In this document: in pieces, positions 1 to 8,445 of the stretch
How the letters are laid out: each line of letters begins with the position of its first letter
Position numbering within the stretch: the first letter of the stretch is position 1
IMG/VR virus record: IMGVR_UViG_3300049793_000099
Span: 32,911-96,910 of that record
Length of the DNA: 64,000 nt
Reading direction: 5' to 3' (one strand)
Source: a virus
Notes under the pieces: generated by a model
Databases searched by the model: none
Told to the model about the DNA's origin: nothing
The model's input: only the letters and a program-made list of their open reading frames with translations
Program-made: the position numbers and the translations under genes

Positions 1-443
1 TTAATGAACCTGCAGATTTAAGTGCTACAAGTATGAGAAGTGCTGGAGGACATATTTCAATTGGTTGGGATGAACCTACACAAGATCAACAAATTGATAT
101 GGTTAAAGCTATGGATGCTATAATTGGATTAGAATCTATATTATTAGATACCGATACAGAACGTAAAAAACTTTATGGTAAAGCAGGTTGTTTTAGATTT
201 AGGGAGTATGGAATTGAATATAGAAGTTTATCAAATTTCTGGATTAAAACTGATGAATCTTTACAATGGGCTTGGAATACAACAATGAAAGCTATCGATT
301 TAGTTAATTCTGGTAAAATTGAAAAAGTTAAAAAACACGGAAATAGAATTGTTGAAGCAATTAATACTAATAATAAAGATTTAGCATTAGAGTTATTAAA
401 TGAATTTTCAAAAATTCAAGAAAAAGAATTACAAATAAATTAA
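1..443 (+). CDS. COOH-NH2 ligase (phiEco32-like type 2 amidoligase), 5' end outside the window
   Basis: The frame is open from position 3, before the first internal ATG at 33, so the gene starts upstream of the window and only its last 147 or so codons are visible. The protein reads NEPADLSATS, then AGGHISIGWDEP, and later LYGKAGCFRFREYGIEYRSL. The GGH-hydrophobic-H-hydrophobic-G signature and the LYGKAG...YGxEYRxLSxFW block resemble the phage COOH-NH2 ligase (type 2) family, glutamine-synthetase-fold enzymes predicted to join a carboxylate to an amine with ATP. The substrate is unknown. The gene lies 13 bases before a class II glutamine amidotransferase and is followed by a second amidoligase, so the three probably act together. 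The family call is by eye and is fairly secure; the function is inferred. Confidence 0.75.
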   Translation, partial: NEPADLSATSMRSAGGHISIGWDEPTQDQQIDMVKAMDAIIGLESILLDTDTERKKLYGKAGCFRFREYGIEYRSLSNFWIKTDESLQWAWNTTMKAIDLVNSGKIEKVKKHGNRIVEAINTNNKDLALELLNEFSKIQEKELQIN

Positions 444-456
444 AAAAATAAAACAT

Positions 457-2307
457 ATGTGTGGAATTTTTGGAATGTCTACAAATAAACCTGAAAATTT
501 AGATGTTAATGGTGTACATATTTTAGGTATTTATAATATAGAAAGAGGTAGAATGTCTTGTGGATTATCATGGGATGGTGATGTACAATATGGACTTGGT
601 TTTGATAAATTATATACAGATTTTATTGTAGATAGGGAAATTAAACCTATTAAAATACCTATTATGATTGGTCATACTAGACAACCTAGTTATGGTTTCG
701 CAATTACAGAAGATAATGCTCATCCATTTGGATTTGGTACAAGTAAAAATAAGGAAGGATATGAGATGATTTTCTGTCATAATGGAACTTTAAAAAATCA
801 TAAAGAATTAGCTAAAAAATATAATATTGATTTAACTGAAAAAATTCAAAAATTATCGTACGATGGTCATTGTTATGAAACAACTCGTGATAAAATTGAT
901 AGTGAAGTATTAGGTGAAATATTATATAAAACAAAAAAATTTCATGTTTTAAGTGAATATATTGGAGCTGCTGCTTTAGCTTGGACTTGGATTGATGAAC
1001 CAAATAAATTATATTTATGGTCAGGTGCTTCTAAAACAACACAAGGTTCTTTTACAGTTACAGAAGTAGAAGAAAGACCAATGAATGTTTATTGTAAAAA
1101 TGAAAACAGCATGTTCTTTTCATCTTTAAAAGATAGTTTGACTGTTTTAGGTGCATCAAAAAAAGATGATTTACAAATAGATTATAATACTGTTTATATT
1201 ATTACAGATGGTGATTTTGTAAGTGCTGAAAAACATAAAGTTAGTCGGCTGCAAGCAGGACAAAATGAAAATATCACGTATAATCAAAAATATAGTAGAT
1301 ATGATTATGGAAATGAAAATTATTGTGATTGGGAAGATGTGAGATCTCAAAATTTAAATAAAATTTCAACTGATGTTAATACAGCAAAAAATTCAATGAT
1401 TAATTTACAAAATGATAAACTAATTCACCCTATTACATATTATAAAAATAAAGTTTATTGTAAAAGTTTAAGATATTGGGAAAATGATTCTCTTATAAAT
1501 GGAGTTTATCTCTATATTAAAAATTGGGGTTTCAAGTTTGCAGGGATTGACACTTTTACAGCAAACGCTTATGTTAAAATTATAAAAGGTTTAGCTTTTG
1601 ATTATAAAGAAGGAACTTTTAATTTTAATATGTCAAATAAAGAAGGTTTTATACCATTTGAAAAAGATGTTAAAAATATACAATTTCATTATTTTACAGA
1701 TGGTGTTTTATTAAAAACTTTAGAAGATTACAATAGATCTGTAATTTTAAATAAAGATTTAAAAAATTCTGTAAAATGTATTGATTATCAAATGTTATCT
1801 TATATTTCTAAACATCCTATAATTGATATAAATTCTACAAAAACACCTTCTGTTGCAATGTTTGATGGTAAATCTTTTACTGGAAATATAACAGAACTAG
1901 GATTTGAAAAAATATATTATTTTAATAACGGCATATTTGTAAAATGGGTAAAAAGAGAAGACTTAATAACTAAAATTGAAACACCTGTTATAATATTACC
2001 TAGTGTTATAGAGTCAAGTAAGTTTGATAAAGAATTAATTAATAATTCTATTAAATCTATTAAAGATTTTGAAAAAAATAATGAAAAAGTTTTTAATTCA
2101 GAAATAATTACTAAAGAATTAGAGGATGAAGTTTTTATTTCAGAGTTAATTTTAGAATGTTTTGAAAAACATGCTGAAGAAGTATCTGAAACAATTATTG
2201 AACTTTCTGATTGGAAAGATAATGAAAATGTTAAAACCGCAATAAATACACTAAATCTAATAAATCATACTTTAAAAGATTTTGTCGAAAAACCTAATAC
2301 AAAATAA
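457..2307 (+). CDS. class II glutamine amidotransferase with a 300-residue C-terminal extension
   Basis: The protein begins MCGIFG, so Cys2 becomes the N-terminal nucleophile once Met is removed, as in the Ntn-hydrolase glutaminase domains of GlmS, PurF and asparagine synthase. Further family motifs are GHTRQP (residues 72-77), NAHPF (87-91), FCHNG (106-110) and DSEVL (148-152). They cover roughly residues 1-245. The domain releases ammonia from glutamine for a partner enzyme. Residues of about 300-616 match nothing I recognise: no synthase, isomerase or phosphoribosyltransferase motif is visible, so the acceptor domain must be elsewhere or novel. The flanking amidoligase genes are the obvious ammonia consumers. 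The gene is packed 2 bases from the next start. Domain call secure, pathway inferred. Confidence 0.85.
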   Translation: MCGIFGMSTNKPENLDVNGVHILGIYNIERGRMSCGLSWDGDVQYGLGFDKLYTDFIVDREIKPIKIPIMIGHTRQPSYGFAITEDNAHPFGFGTSKNKEGYEMIFCHNGTLKNHKELAKKYNIDLTEKIQKLSYDGHCYETTRDKIDSEVLGEILYKTKKFHVLSEYIGAAALAWTWIDEPNKLYLWSGASKTTQGSFTVTEVEERPMNVYCKNENSMFFSSLKDSLTVLGASKKDDLQIDYNTVYIITDGDFVSAEKHKVSRLQAGQNENITYNQKYSRYDYGNENYCDWEDVRSQNLNKISTDVNTAKNSMINLQNDKLIHPITYYKNKVYCKSLRYWENDSLINGVYLYIKNWGFKFAGIDTFTANAYVKIIKGLAFDYKEGTFNFNMSNKEGFIPFEKDVKNIQFHYFTDGVLLKTLEDYNRSVILNKDLKNSVKCIDYQMLSYISKHPIIDINSTKTPSVAMFDGKSFTGNITELGFEKIYYFNNGIFVKWVKREDLITKIETPVIILPSVIESSKFDKELINNSIKSIKDFEKNNEKVFNSEIITKELEDEVFISELILECFEKHAEEVSETIIELSDWKDNENVKTAINTLNLINHTLKDFVEKPNTK

Positions 2308-2309
2308 AA

Positions 2310-4103
2310 ATGAGTGCTGAAAAAAAAGTAATTACAATAAAAAGTGAGGAATTACCTATTTCTAAATGTAGAAAATTTAATACTCTTTATTATAAAATAG
2401 GAGATATTAATATTAAAAATTCAGGGGATTGTTATCTAATTAATGGTAAATGTTATAGAGAAGAAACTGGTTTAATTGTTTATAATCATAGTATAAATAA
2501 ATATGTTATTTTAGATAATACTTTAATTAGAGGTGTTGTTGATATACTAGAAGATGAATTAATTATAGGTTATTTTAATAATAATTTAAAATATTCAAAA
2601 GTTATAGATAAAGAAGATAATTCTTTTTATTTATATAATTCAAAAATTTTTAAAAATAATAAAGAATATAGGGAAAAATTATCTAGTGGAGATTTTTATC
2701 ACATATCAAAACTTTCCGCGTCTAAATTTAATATAATATATTTTCCAAATAAAGATTATAAACATAGTTTACCATATGACTCAAAGGGAATTATCGAACA
2801 TCATTTAAAAGGGTATAAAGAGTATAATCCTGAAATTTCAAACAATATTAAAAATTATGCACCTTTATTAGAAACTTTATCGTTTGGTTTAGAATTTGAA
2901 ACATCAAAAGGTTTTATTCCAAATAGAATACTTGATCAATACGGATTAATTCCTTTAAGAGATGGTTCTATATCAGGTATTGAATATGTTACTATCCCTA
3001 TGGAAGGTGAAAAAGGTTTACAATGTACTGTAGATATTCTTAAGGTATTGAAAGAAAGAACTGAGTATGAGGATAATACTTGTTCATTGCATTTACATTT
3101 AGGTAATATTCCAAGAACAAAAGAATTCATATTGGCATTTTTTAAAGTTGGTATGAAAATACAAGATGAAATGTTTCAAATGTTTCCTTTATATAAAAAA
3201 TATAATTATCATATTAAAAATAAAAATTATTCTGCACCATTACCAACATTTGAAATTTTATCTCAATTAGATCCTATTATCACTTCTGATAATATTGATT
3301 TTAATTTTGGAATATTGTACAAATATTTATCTATGGGTCAAGATTTCAAATCTGTTGGTAATGATCTTAATAATGTTGTGGCACATCCAGCAGATCCTAA
3401 TGGTAATCAAAAATGGTTAGTCAAATGTCGTTATTTTTTATATAATGTAGTTCCATTAATCTTTGGTAATAAACAAACTATAGAATTTAGAATTCACACT
3501 CCTACTTATGATATAAATAAAATATTACCTTTTATTTTCATGAATAGTTTGATAGTTAATTTTACGATAAAGCACCAAGAAAGAATTTTGAGAAACAAAG
3601 ATTTTTTAAATCAATTTGATTTATTTGGTATTTTAAGTAATCAAACGGAAGAGTATGATATTTTATGTGGAAGTAAATTTAGAGATTTAATGTATAATTA
3701 TATTGAAAAAAGAAAAAATTATTGTGAAAGTCAAATATTAAAAGGTAATATTTTAGGTACTGAATCTGAAATACCTGCACCAATGGATATTAATTGGATA
3801 AGTAATCAAGAAGAAAAAAAGAATTCTTTTTTTAAACAACACAGTCCAAAACCTTTACCAAAACTGAAAGTGCAAAATAATTACGATAAAGGTATGGACA
3901 CTATAAGAAAACCTATAGTTGTTTCTGAACATCAAGAATTATATAATTGGGAGAATAATATAAAACCTATACTTTTTAATAATTCAAGTTTTAAAGATGC
4001 AACGGAAACCAAAATTAATGTAGGTATTAAATCTCAAATAGAAAAATTAGAACAATCTCTAATAGCAGAGTTTAAAACACAAGCCTATGACCTCCCTTAC
4101 TAA
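2310..4103 (+). CDS. amidoligase-family enzyme
   Basis: The central part (about residues 185-430) carries the amidoligase pattern: FGLEFE at 192-197, DGS at 218-220 followed by E225, HLHLG at 261-265, and a late EFRIHTPT segment. These acidic and histidine positions correspond to the metal/ATP site of glutamine-synthetase-fold amidoligases, which form amide or isopeptide bonds. The N-terminal 180 residues are rich in Tyr, Asn and Lys and look beta-rich; the C-terminal 150 residues have no recognisable motif. The last 17 bases overlap the next gene. Together with the amidotransferase and the upstream COOH-NH2 ligase this makes a candidate peptide- or surface-modifying pathway. The family is reasonably clear; the substrate is unknown. 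Confidence 0.7.
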   Translation: MSAEKKVITIKSEELPISKCRKFNTLYYKIGDINIKNSGDCYLINGKCYREETGLIVYNHSINKYVILDNTLIRGVVDILEDELIIGYFNNNLKYSKVIDKEDNSFYLYNSKIFKNNKEYREKLSSGDFYHISKLSASKFNIIYFPNKDYKHSLPYDSKGIIEHHLKGYKEYNPEISNNIKNYAPLLETLSFGLEFETSKGFIPNRILDQYGLIPLRDGSISGIEYVTIPMEGEKGLQCTVDILKVLKERTEYEDNTCSLHLHLGNIPRTKEFILAFFKVGMKIQDEMFQMFPLYKKYNYHIKNKNYSAPLPTFEILSQLDPIITSDNIDFNFGILYKYLSMGQDFKSVGNDLNNVVAHPADPNGNQKWLVKCRYFLYNVVPLIFGNKQTIEFRIHTPTYDINKILPFIFMNSLIVNFTIKHQERILRNKDFLNQFDLFGILSNQTEEYDILCGSKFRDLMYNYIEKRKNYCESQILKGNILGTESEIPAPMDINWISNQEEKKNSFFKQHSPKPLPKLKVQNNYDKGMDTIRKPIVVSEHQELYNWENNIKPILFNNSSFKDATETKINVGIKSQIEKLEQSLIAEFKTQAYDLPY

Positions 4104-4788
4104 AAATATAAATGGTTTTAATTGGAAAAAAGAATTAAATTTAGAATGGTCAACAGCTTTATCTGATTTATTAGAATCTGATTATTCAAAACATCTAAGT
4201 AATTTTATAGAACAAGTTTATCTATCTGATAAAGAAATTTATCCTATAAAAAATAGATTATTTATACCTTTTAAAAGATGTTCTTTAAAAGATGTTAAAA
4301 TTGTGGTAATTGATAATAGACCTGTTAAAGATATTAGATCATCAGGTATAGGTAGAGGTATGCAAGAATCTTCAATATTAATTAAAGATTTACCTAGAGA
4401 ATTAAGAGAATTTAGAGATTGTATTTATGAAACAATATATGGAAATCAATATAGTATAACTAATTTTGATAATAGTCTTGATGATTATTGTGATGAAGAT
4501 ATGTTATTTTTAAATTGTTCGATGTGTGTTGAAAAAGATAAAGATTATACAATTATTTGGAAACATTTTATTCGTAATGTAATTCAAGAAATTAATAAAA
4601 AAAAAGAAAATGTTGTATATTTATTTTTAACAGGTGATAATTTAGATTTATGTGAGTATATTAATGGAGATAAAAACAAAATTATAATAAATCCATTTTC
4701 AATATTAATGAGTTATTCAACTATTTTTACAGAATTAGATGAATATATAGAAGAAAATTATCCACAATTTAATAGGATTTCATGGTAG
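4087..4788 (+). CDS. uracil-DNA-glycosylase-like protein without catalytic residues
   Basis: The scaffold follows family 1 uracil-DNA glycosylase (UNG) from end to end: IPFKRCSLKDVKIVVI aligns with the strand before the water-activating loop, MLFLNCSMCVE with the LLLNxxLTVE strand, and VVYLFLTGDN with the VFxLWGxxA strand. The C-terminus RISW sits where UNG has PIDW. The two catalytic motifs are replaced. GQDPYH reads DNRPVK (residues 76-81), so the catalytic Asp is Arg78, and the HPSP loop reads NPFS (202-205), so the catalytic His is Asn202. The protein is therefore probably not an active glycosylase. It could bind DNA, block host UNG, or act structurally in replication as poxvirus UNG homologues do. 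It overlaps both neighbouring genes by a few bases. Confidence 0.65.
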   Translation: MTSLTKNINGFNWKKELNLEWSTALSDLLESDYSKHLSNFIEQVYLSDKEIYPIKNRLFIPFKRCSLKDVKIVVIDNRPVKDIRSSGIGRGMQESSILIKDLPRELREFRDCIYETIYGNQYSITNFDNSLDDYCDEDMLFLNCSMCVEKDKDYTIIWKHFIRNVIQEINKKKENVVYLFLTGDNLDLCEYINGDKNKIIINPFSILMSYSTIFTELDEYIEENYPQFNRISW

Positions 4789-5258
4789 AAAATGAATTAA
4801 TTTGGATTCCTTACAATACTCCAGCACTTAAAAACTCAAAAGTTAAAACAAGTAGAGGTATATTTAGTTCTCCAACTGTTAAAAAGTATTTAAGAAAATT
4901 AGGAATCCAAAGTTATTCTTCTAATAGAAAAACAGTATTAGGATATGTTACAAGACCAAATCGATTTGAACAACTTCGAAAACAATTTGAAAAAGCATTA
5001 TTAAATAAAGGATTTCCTATATTAATATGTTTTCATTTTATTCGAGATAGTAAAAGATTATTTGATTTTGGTAATGCAACAGAAATTATATTCGATTTAC
5101 TTACAGCACACGATATTATTCCTGACGACAATGTATCATTTATATTCCCATCAATCATGACAGTTGATGGGATTTTACCAAATGAAAACAATATTAGAGA
5201 ATTGGAATGGTATTCGATTAATAAAGAAGAAAGTGGAGTTTGGATTAAAATAATTTAA
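4782..5258 (+). CDS. RusA-like Holliday junction resolvase (putative)
   Basis: This 158-residue protein has the length of RusA-type resolvases. It has a basic N-terminal half followed by an acidic cluster: D95-F-G-N98, D105-L-L and D115-D116 in the stretch IIPDDN. RusA enzymes carry DxDN, a helix with DxL, then a DD pair, and these aspartates bind the catalytic metal. The first motif here is DxxN instead of DxDN, so the match is not perfect. The gene overlaps the glycosylase-like gene by 7 bases and precedes a RecB-type nuclease gene, which suits branched-DNA processing during replication. Another metal-dependent nuclease fold cannot be excluded. Confidence 0.5.
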   Translation: MVENELIWIPYNTPALKNSKVKTSRGIFSSPTVKKYLRKLGIQSYSSNRKTVLGYVTRPNRFEQLRKQFEKALLNKGFPILICFHFIRDSKRLFDFGNATEIIFDLLTAHDIIPDDNVSFIFPSIMTVDGILPNENNIRELEWYSINKEESGVWIKII

Positions 5259-5268
5259 TTAAATAAAA

Positions 5269-5559
5269 ATGAAAAAAGAACTATTACAAAAAATTAGTAG
5301 ATTATGTTGTTTTGCTTTAAGTGATAAAGAATGTATTAAATTACAATCGTATTTAATTGTAGAAGATTACGCATCTGCTAGATTATATTTAGATAAACTT
5401 ATTGAAAATATTGAATGGACTTTAGCATTTGATGAAAATGATGAAGTTATTAAAAAACAATTAATAGATAGTAATTCACTAATGGATTTAGTAATAGAAC
5501 TAACAATTGTAAATGAAAGAGATGAAGGAAACGAACAAGTTGGAACAATTACTCAATGA
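5269..5559 (+). CDS. hypothetical protein, 96 aa
   Basis: A small acidic, largely helical protein with Cys and Leu in its first 25 residues and a Glu/Asp-rich C-terminal half. I recognise no family. It ends in TGA at 5557-5559. The next gene, in another frame, has its first ATG at 5513, inside this one, an overlap of about 47 bases that is long for this genome. Composition and spacing fit a real gene between two DNA-processing genes. Confidence 0.55.
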   Translation: MKKELLQKISRLCCFALSDKECIKLQSYLIVEDYASARLYLDKLIENIEWTLAFDENDEVIKKQLIDSNSLMDLVIELTIVNERDEGNEQVGTITQ

Positions 5560-6544
5560 TGAGGAAGTTATAGATTTAAAGCTTAGTTATAGCAGAATTT
5601 CTGACTTTTCAAGAAATGGACCAAAAGCATTAATTAGACCTTCAAATCCTGAGGGAGAAGGTCTAAGATTCGGTTCTTATGTAGATGATTTATTAGTAGA
5701 TAAAGTTACAAACAACAATTTATGTAAAAATTTATATGTTGTTTATGATGATAATAAACCAACTGCAACATTAGGTACATTATGTGATATTATTATAGAT
5801 AATTACGATAAAATTCCAGATAAGAATACAGTTTTAAAAATTATAGATCATAATGGATTTTGGAGTAAAATGAAAGAAGAAACTAAGATTAAACAATTTG
5901 ATATTGGTGAATTTTGGGATTATGTTAAAATTAAACTTGAAACAAAAGATAAATTAGTGGTTACTCAAAAAGAATCACAAGATGCTGAAGAATGTATAAG
6001 TTTATTATTAAATCATAAACATACTTATCATTTATTTAATAGCGATTTTGATCATCATTATCAATATAAATTTGAATATTATTATAAAGGATTTCATTTA
6101 AGAGGGATGATTGATAAAATGTCAATTGATCATTATAATAATATTATTTATATGGAAGATATTAAAACAGGTTCGTCGAGAGCAGATGAATTTACAAAAA
6201 GTTTTATTAAATATTGTTATTATTTTCAAGAAGCAGTTTATGTAAAAGCATTTGATAGTATTTGTAAACAATTAGAATTAGTTGGTTATACATTAGCACC
6301 ATTTAAATTCATATTTGTAGGTAGAGGTGAAAAAGTTCCTCACATATTTGAAATAAGTGATAAATGGCATAATGCAGCAATTAAAGGTTTTACAACAAAA
6401 GCTGGTTATAAATATAAAGGTTTAGATGAAAATTTAGATTTAATTTATTATCATTGGAAAAATAAACTTTATGATTTTAGTCAAGAAGTTTATGAAAATA
6501 ACGGAAGTTTAATATTAAATGATGATTTTATAGAAGTAAACTAA
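5513..6544 (+). CDS. PD-(D/E)XK nuclease of the RecB/Cas4 type
   Basis: The first 35 residues include LSYSRISDF, the opening seen in many RecB-family nucleases. The active-site parts are in order: GMID with Asp201, YMEDIKTG with Glu215/Asp216 and Lys218, and the family-specific Q-x-x-x-Y as Q239-EAV-Y243. These make a metal-dependent exonuclease-type site. Two in-frame ATGs (5513 and 5522) are possible starts; both lie inside the preceding gene and no later ATG precedes the conserved N-terminus, so the overlap is real unless a TTG at 5540 is used. It probably works with the RusA-like protein and the SF2 helicase in phage recombination or replication. The stop overlaps the next start. Confidence 0.75.
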   Translation: MKEMKETNKLEQLLNDEEVIDLKLSYSRISDFSRNGPKALIRPSNPEGEGLRFGSYVDDLLVDKVTNNNLCKNLYVVYDDNKPTATLGTLCDIIIDNYDKIPDKNTVLKIIDHNGFWSKMKEETKIKQFDIGEFWDYVKIKLETKDKLVVTQKESQDAEECISLLLNHKHTYHLFNSDFDHHYQYKFEYYYKGFHLRGMIDKMSIDHYNNIIYMEDIKTGSSRADEFTKSFIKYCYYFQEAVYVKAFDSICKQLELVGYTLAPFKFIFVGRGEKVPHIFEISDKWHNAAIKGFTTKAGYKYKGLDENLDLIYYHWKNKLYDFSQEVYENNGSLILNDDFIEVN

Positions 6545-6852
6545 TGGAAGAAAATAATAAAATTATCGCAGAGTTTATGGGTGCAAAATTAACTAAAGAT
6601 TTACAAATAGTATATCCTATTTATGAAGGAGATAGTAGTTATGTAAAAAATCTTAAATATCACTCAGATTGGAATTGGTTAATGGAAGTTGTTGAAAAAA
6701 TATATCAAACTAATTTATATTATGATAAATATATTGATTATAATAGTTCAATGTTTACAAATGGTAAAATAGAATTATCAACCAATAAAGAATCTGTTTA
6801 TAATCAATGTATAGATTTCATTAATTTTTATAATAAACGGAAAGAGAAATAA
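6544..6852 (+). CDS. hypothetical protein, 102 aa
   Basis: A short acidic protein with a compact motif YHSDWNWLMEVVEKI around residues 39-53 and a C-terminal helix IDFINFYNKRK. Small phage proteins of this pattern occur in Bacteroidetes phages without an assigned function as far as I know. The start overlaps the nuclease stop by one base, so translation is likely coupled. No membrane segment or catalytic motif is visible. Confidence 0.6.
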   Translation: MEENNKIIAEFMGAKLTKDLQIVYPIYEGDSSYVKNLKYHSDWNWLMEVVEKIYQTNLYYDKYIDYNSSMFTNGKIELSTNKESVYNQCIDFINFYNKRKEK

Positions 6853-6856
6853 ATTA

Positions 6857-7444
6857 ATGAGTAGAGAAATAGAAAACACTAAAAATAAGTTAAGATTTAA
6901 TAAATCTAAGACTTACTTATTACCATTATTATCAGAAGTGCTAGATTTAAATATAAAATTTTTACCATATCTTATTAATACATATTTATTTGATGAAAAT
7001 AATGAATATGAAAATTGTATATTTATATTACATGAATTCAATTTTAAAAATCCTGAATTCACTAAATATGAACATAAACTTACAAATAATGAATTGTTTG
7101 TAAAACATATTGATATAGATAATAAAGTAGTATATATATTTAAATTCCCAGAAGAATATCTTAATGAATATAATTGTTTATTAAATAGTCAATACTCTAA
7201 ATTTGGAGATGATGCTAAACAATTAATTTTAAGATTTTGGGCTGAAGTATATTCTGGTAATTCTGCAGGTGTAAACTTTCTACTAAAAGTTAAACAAATT
7301 TTATATAAAGAAGAAAAATTAAAAGAGAGATTACAAAAAGAATTAGGTGTTATATTAGATAGTAACCAAGAGTTAGGAGATTACGTTAATCCTCATAATG
7401 AAGTACTAATACTAACAGAAGTTGGAGGGAAAGTATGGAAATAA
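6857..7444 (+). CDS. hypothetical protein, 195 aa
   Basis: A soluble protein of mixed alpha/beta character with no motif I recognise. The middle (about 55-110) is rich in aromatic and Asn residues and looks like beta strands; residues 115-165 look helical with a Lys/Glu-rich segment, followed by a short acidic tail. It sits 4 bases after the previous gene and overlaps the nrdB start by 10 bases, so it is co-transcribed with the ribonucleotide reductase genes. That alone does not show a role in nucleotide metabolism. Confidence 0.55.
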   Translation: MSREIENTKNKLRFNKSKTYLLPLLSEVLDLNIKFLPYLINTYLFDENNEYENCIFILHEFNFKNPEFTKYEHKLTNNELFVKHIDIDNKVVYIFKFPEEYLNEYNCLLNSQYSKFGDDAKQLILRFWAEVYSGNSAGVNFLLKVKQILYKEEKLKERLQKELGVILDSNQELGDYVNPHNEVLILTEVGGKVWK

Positions 7445-8442
7445 ATAATAATAATTTAATGATAAAAAAAAGTTTGTTTAATAAACGAATAAATATATTA
7501 CCTTACGAATATCCGCAGTTATTAGCATATAAAGATGCAATACGTCATTCTTATTGGATAGATAGTGAATTTAATTTTACAGAAGATATTCAAAATTTTA
7601 AAGTTGATGTAACTGAAAATGAAAGAGATGTTATAAAGAAAACAATGCTTGCTATTGCACAAATCGAAGTAAATGTTAAAACATTTTGGGCAGATATGTA
7701 TAAAAGAATGCCAATTGCTGAAATTGGAGATGTTGGTATGACATTTGCTGAAAGTGAAGTGCGTCATAAAGATGCATATGCTAAGTTACTGACAATCTTA
7801 GGATTACAAGAAGAATTTGAACATGTTATAGAAGTTCCCGCAATTAAAAACCGTATTAGTTATTTAAATAAATACCTAGATGGTACTAGAAGTAAAGATA
7901 ATAAAATGTACACAAAAAGTATATTATTATTTTCACTATTTGTAGAACATGTTTCATTATTTAGTCAATTTTTAATAATGATGTCTTTCAATAAAGATAG
8001 AAATTTATTTAAAGGTATTTCAAATGTTGTAGAAGCGACATCAAAAGAGGAAGAAATTCATGGTAATTTTGGAGTTGAAATAATCAATATAATTAAATCA
8101 GAAAATCCAGAATGGTTTGATAAAGAATTTGAAGAACTAATAATTTCTGCGTGCATTAAAGCATATGAGGCAGAGTGTCAAATATTAGATTGGATATTTG
8201 AAAAAGGTGAATTAGAATTCTTATCAATATCTACAATTAAAGAATTTATTAAAAATAGATTTAATAACTCTTTAAATAATATTGGAATAAATAATATTTT
8301 TGAAATTGATATAAATTTAATTGAAAAAACATTATGGTTCGATGTGGAAATTAAATCAACAAAAGAAGGTGATTTCTTTTATAAAAAATCAATTGATTAT
8401 TCAAAAAAAACTAAATCTGTAACAGAAGACGATCTGTTTTAA
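7435..8442 (+). CDS. nrdB: class I ribonucleotide reductase, small (beta) subunit
   Basis: The protein makes the radical needed by NrdA for reducing ribonucleotides. Its helices carry the carboxylate and histidine ligands of the di-metal site: probable Glu78 in IAQIEVN, Glu108 and His111 in ESEVRH, Glu171 in FVEH, and Glu206 with His209 in EEEIH. Tyr115 lies seven residues after Glu108, the place of the radical tyrosine (E. coli Tyr122), so this looks like a tyrosyl-radical enzyme. The 335-residue length is normal for the family. The start overlaps the previous gene by 10 bases; a second in-frame ATG lies at codon 9. nrdA follows after 3 bases. Confidence 0.93.
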   Translation: MEINNNNLMIKKSLFNKRINILPYEYPQLLAYKDAIRHSYWIDSEFNFTEDIQNFKVDVTENERDVIKKTMLAIAQIEVNVKTFWADMYKRMPIAEIGDVGMTFAESEVRHKDAYAKLLTILGLQEEFEHVIEVPAIKNRISYLNKYLDGTRSKDNKMYTKSILLFSLFVEHVSLFSQFLIMMSFNKDRNLFKGISNVVEATSKEEEIHGNFGVEIINIIKSENPEWFDKEFEELIISACIKAYEAECQILDWIFEKGELEFLSISTIKEFIKNRFNNSLNNIGINNIFEIDINLIEKTLWFDVEIKSTKEGDFFYKKSIDYSKKTKSVTEDDLF

Positions 8443-8445
8443 TAT

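Noticed and set aside
812-1003. 63-codon minus-strand frame inside the amidotransferase gene
   Set aside because: Antisense shadow of a confident gene with low-complexity Ile/Phe/His content and no start context.
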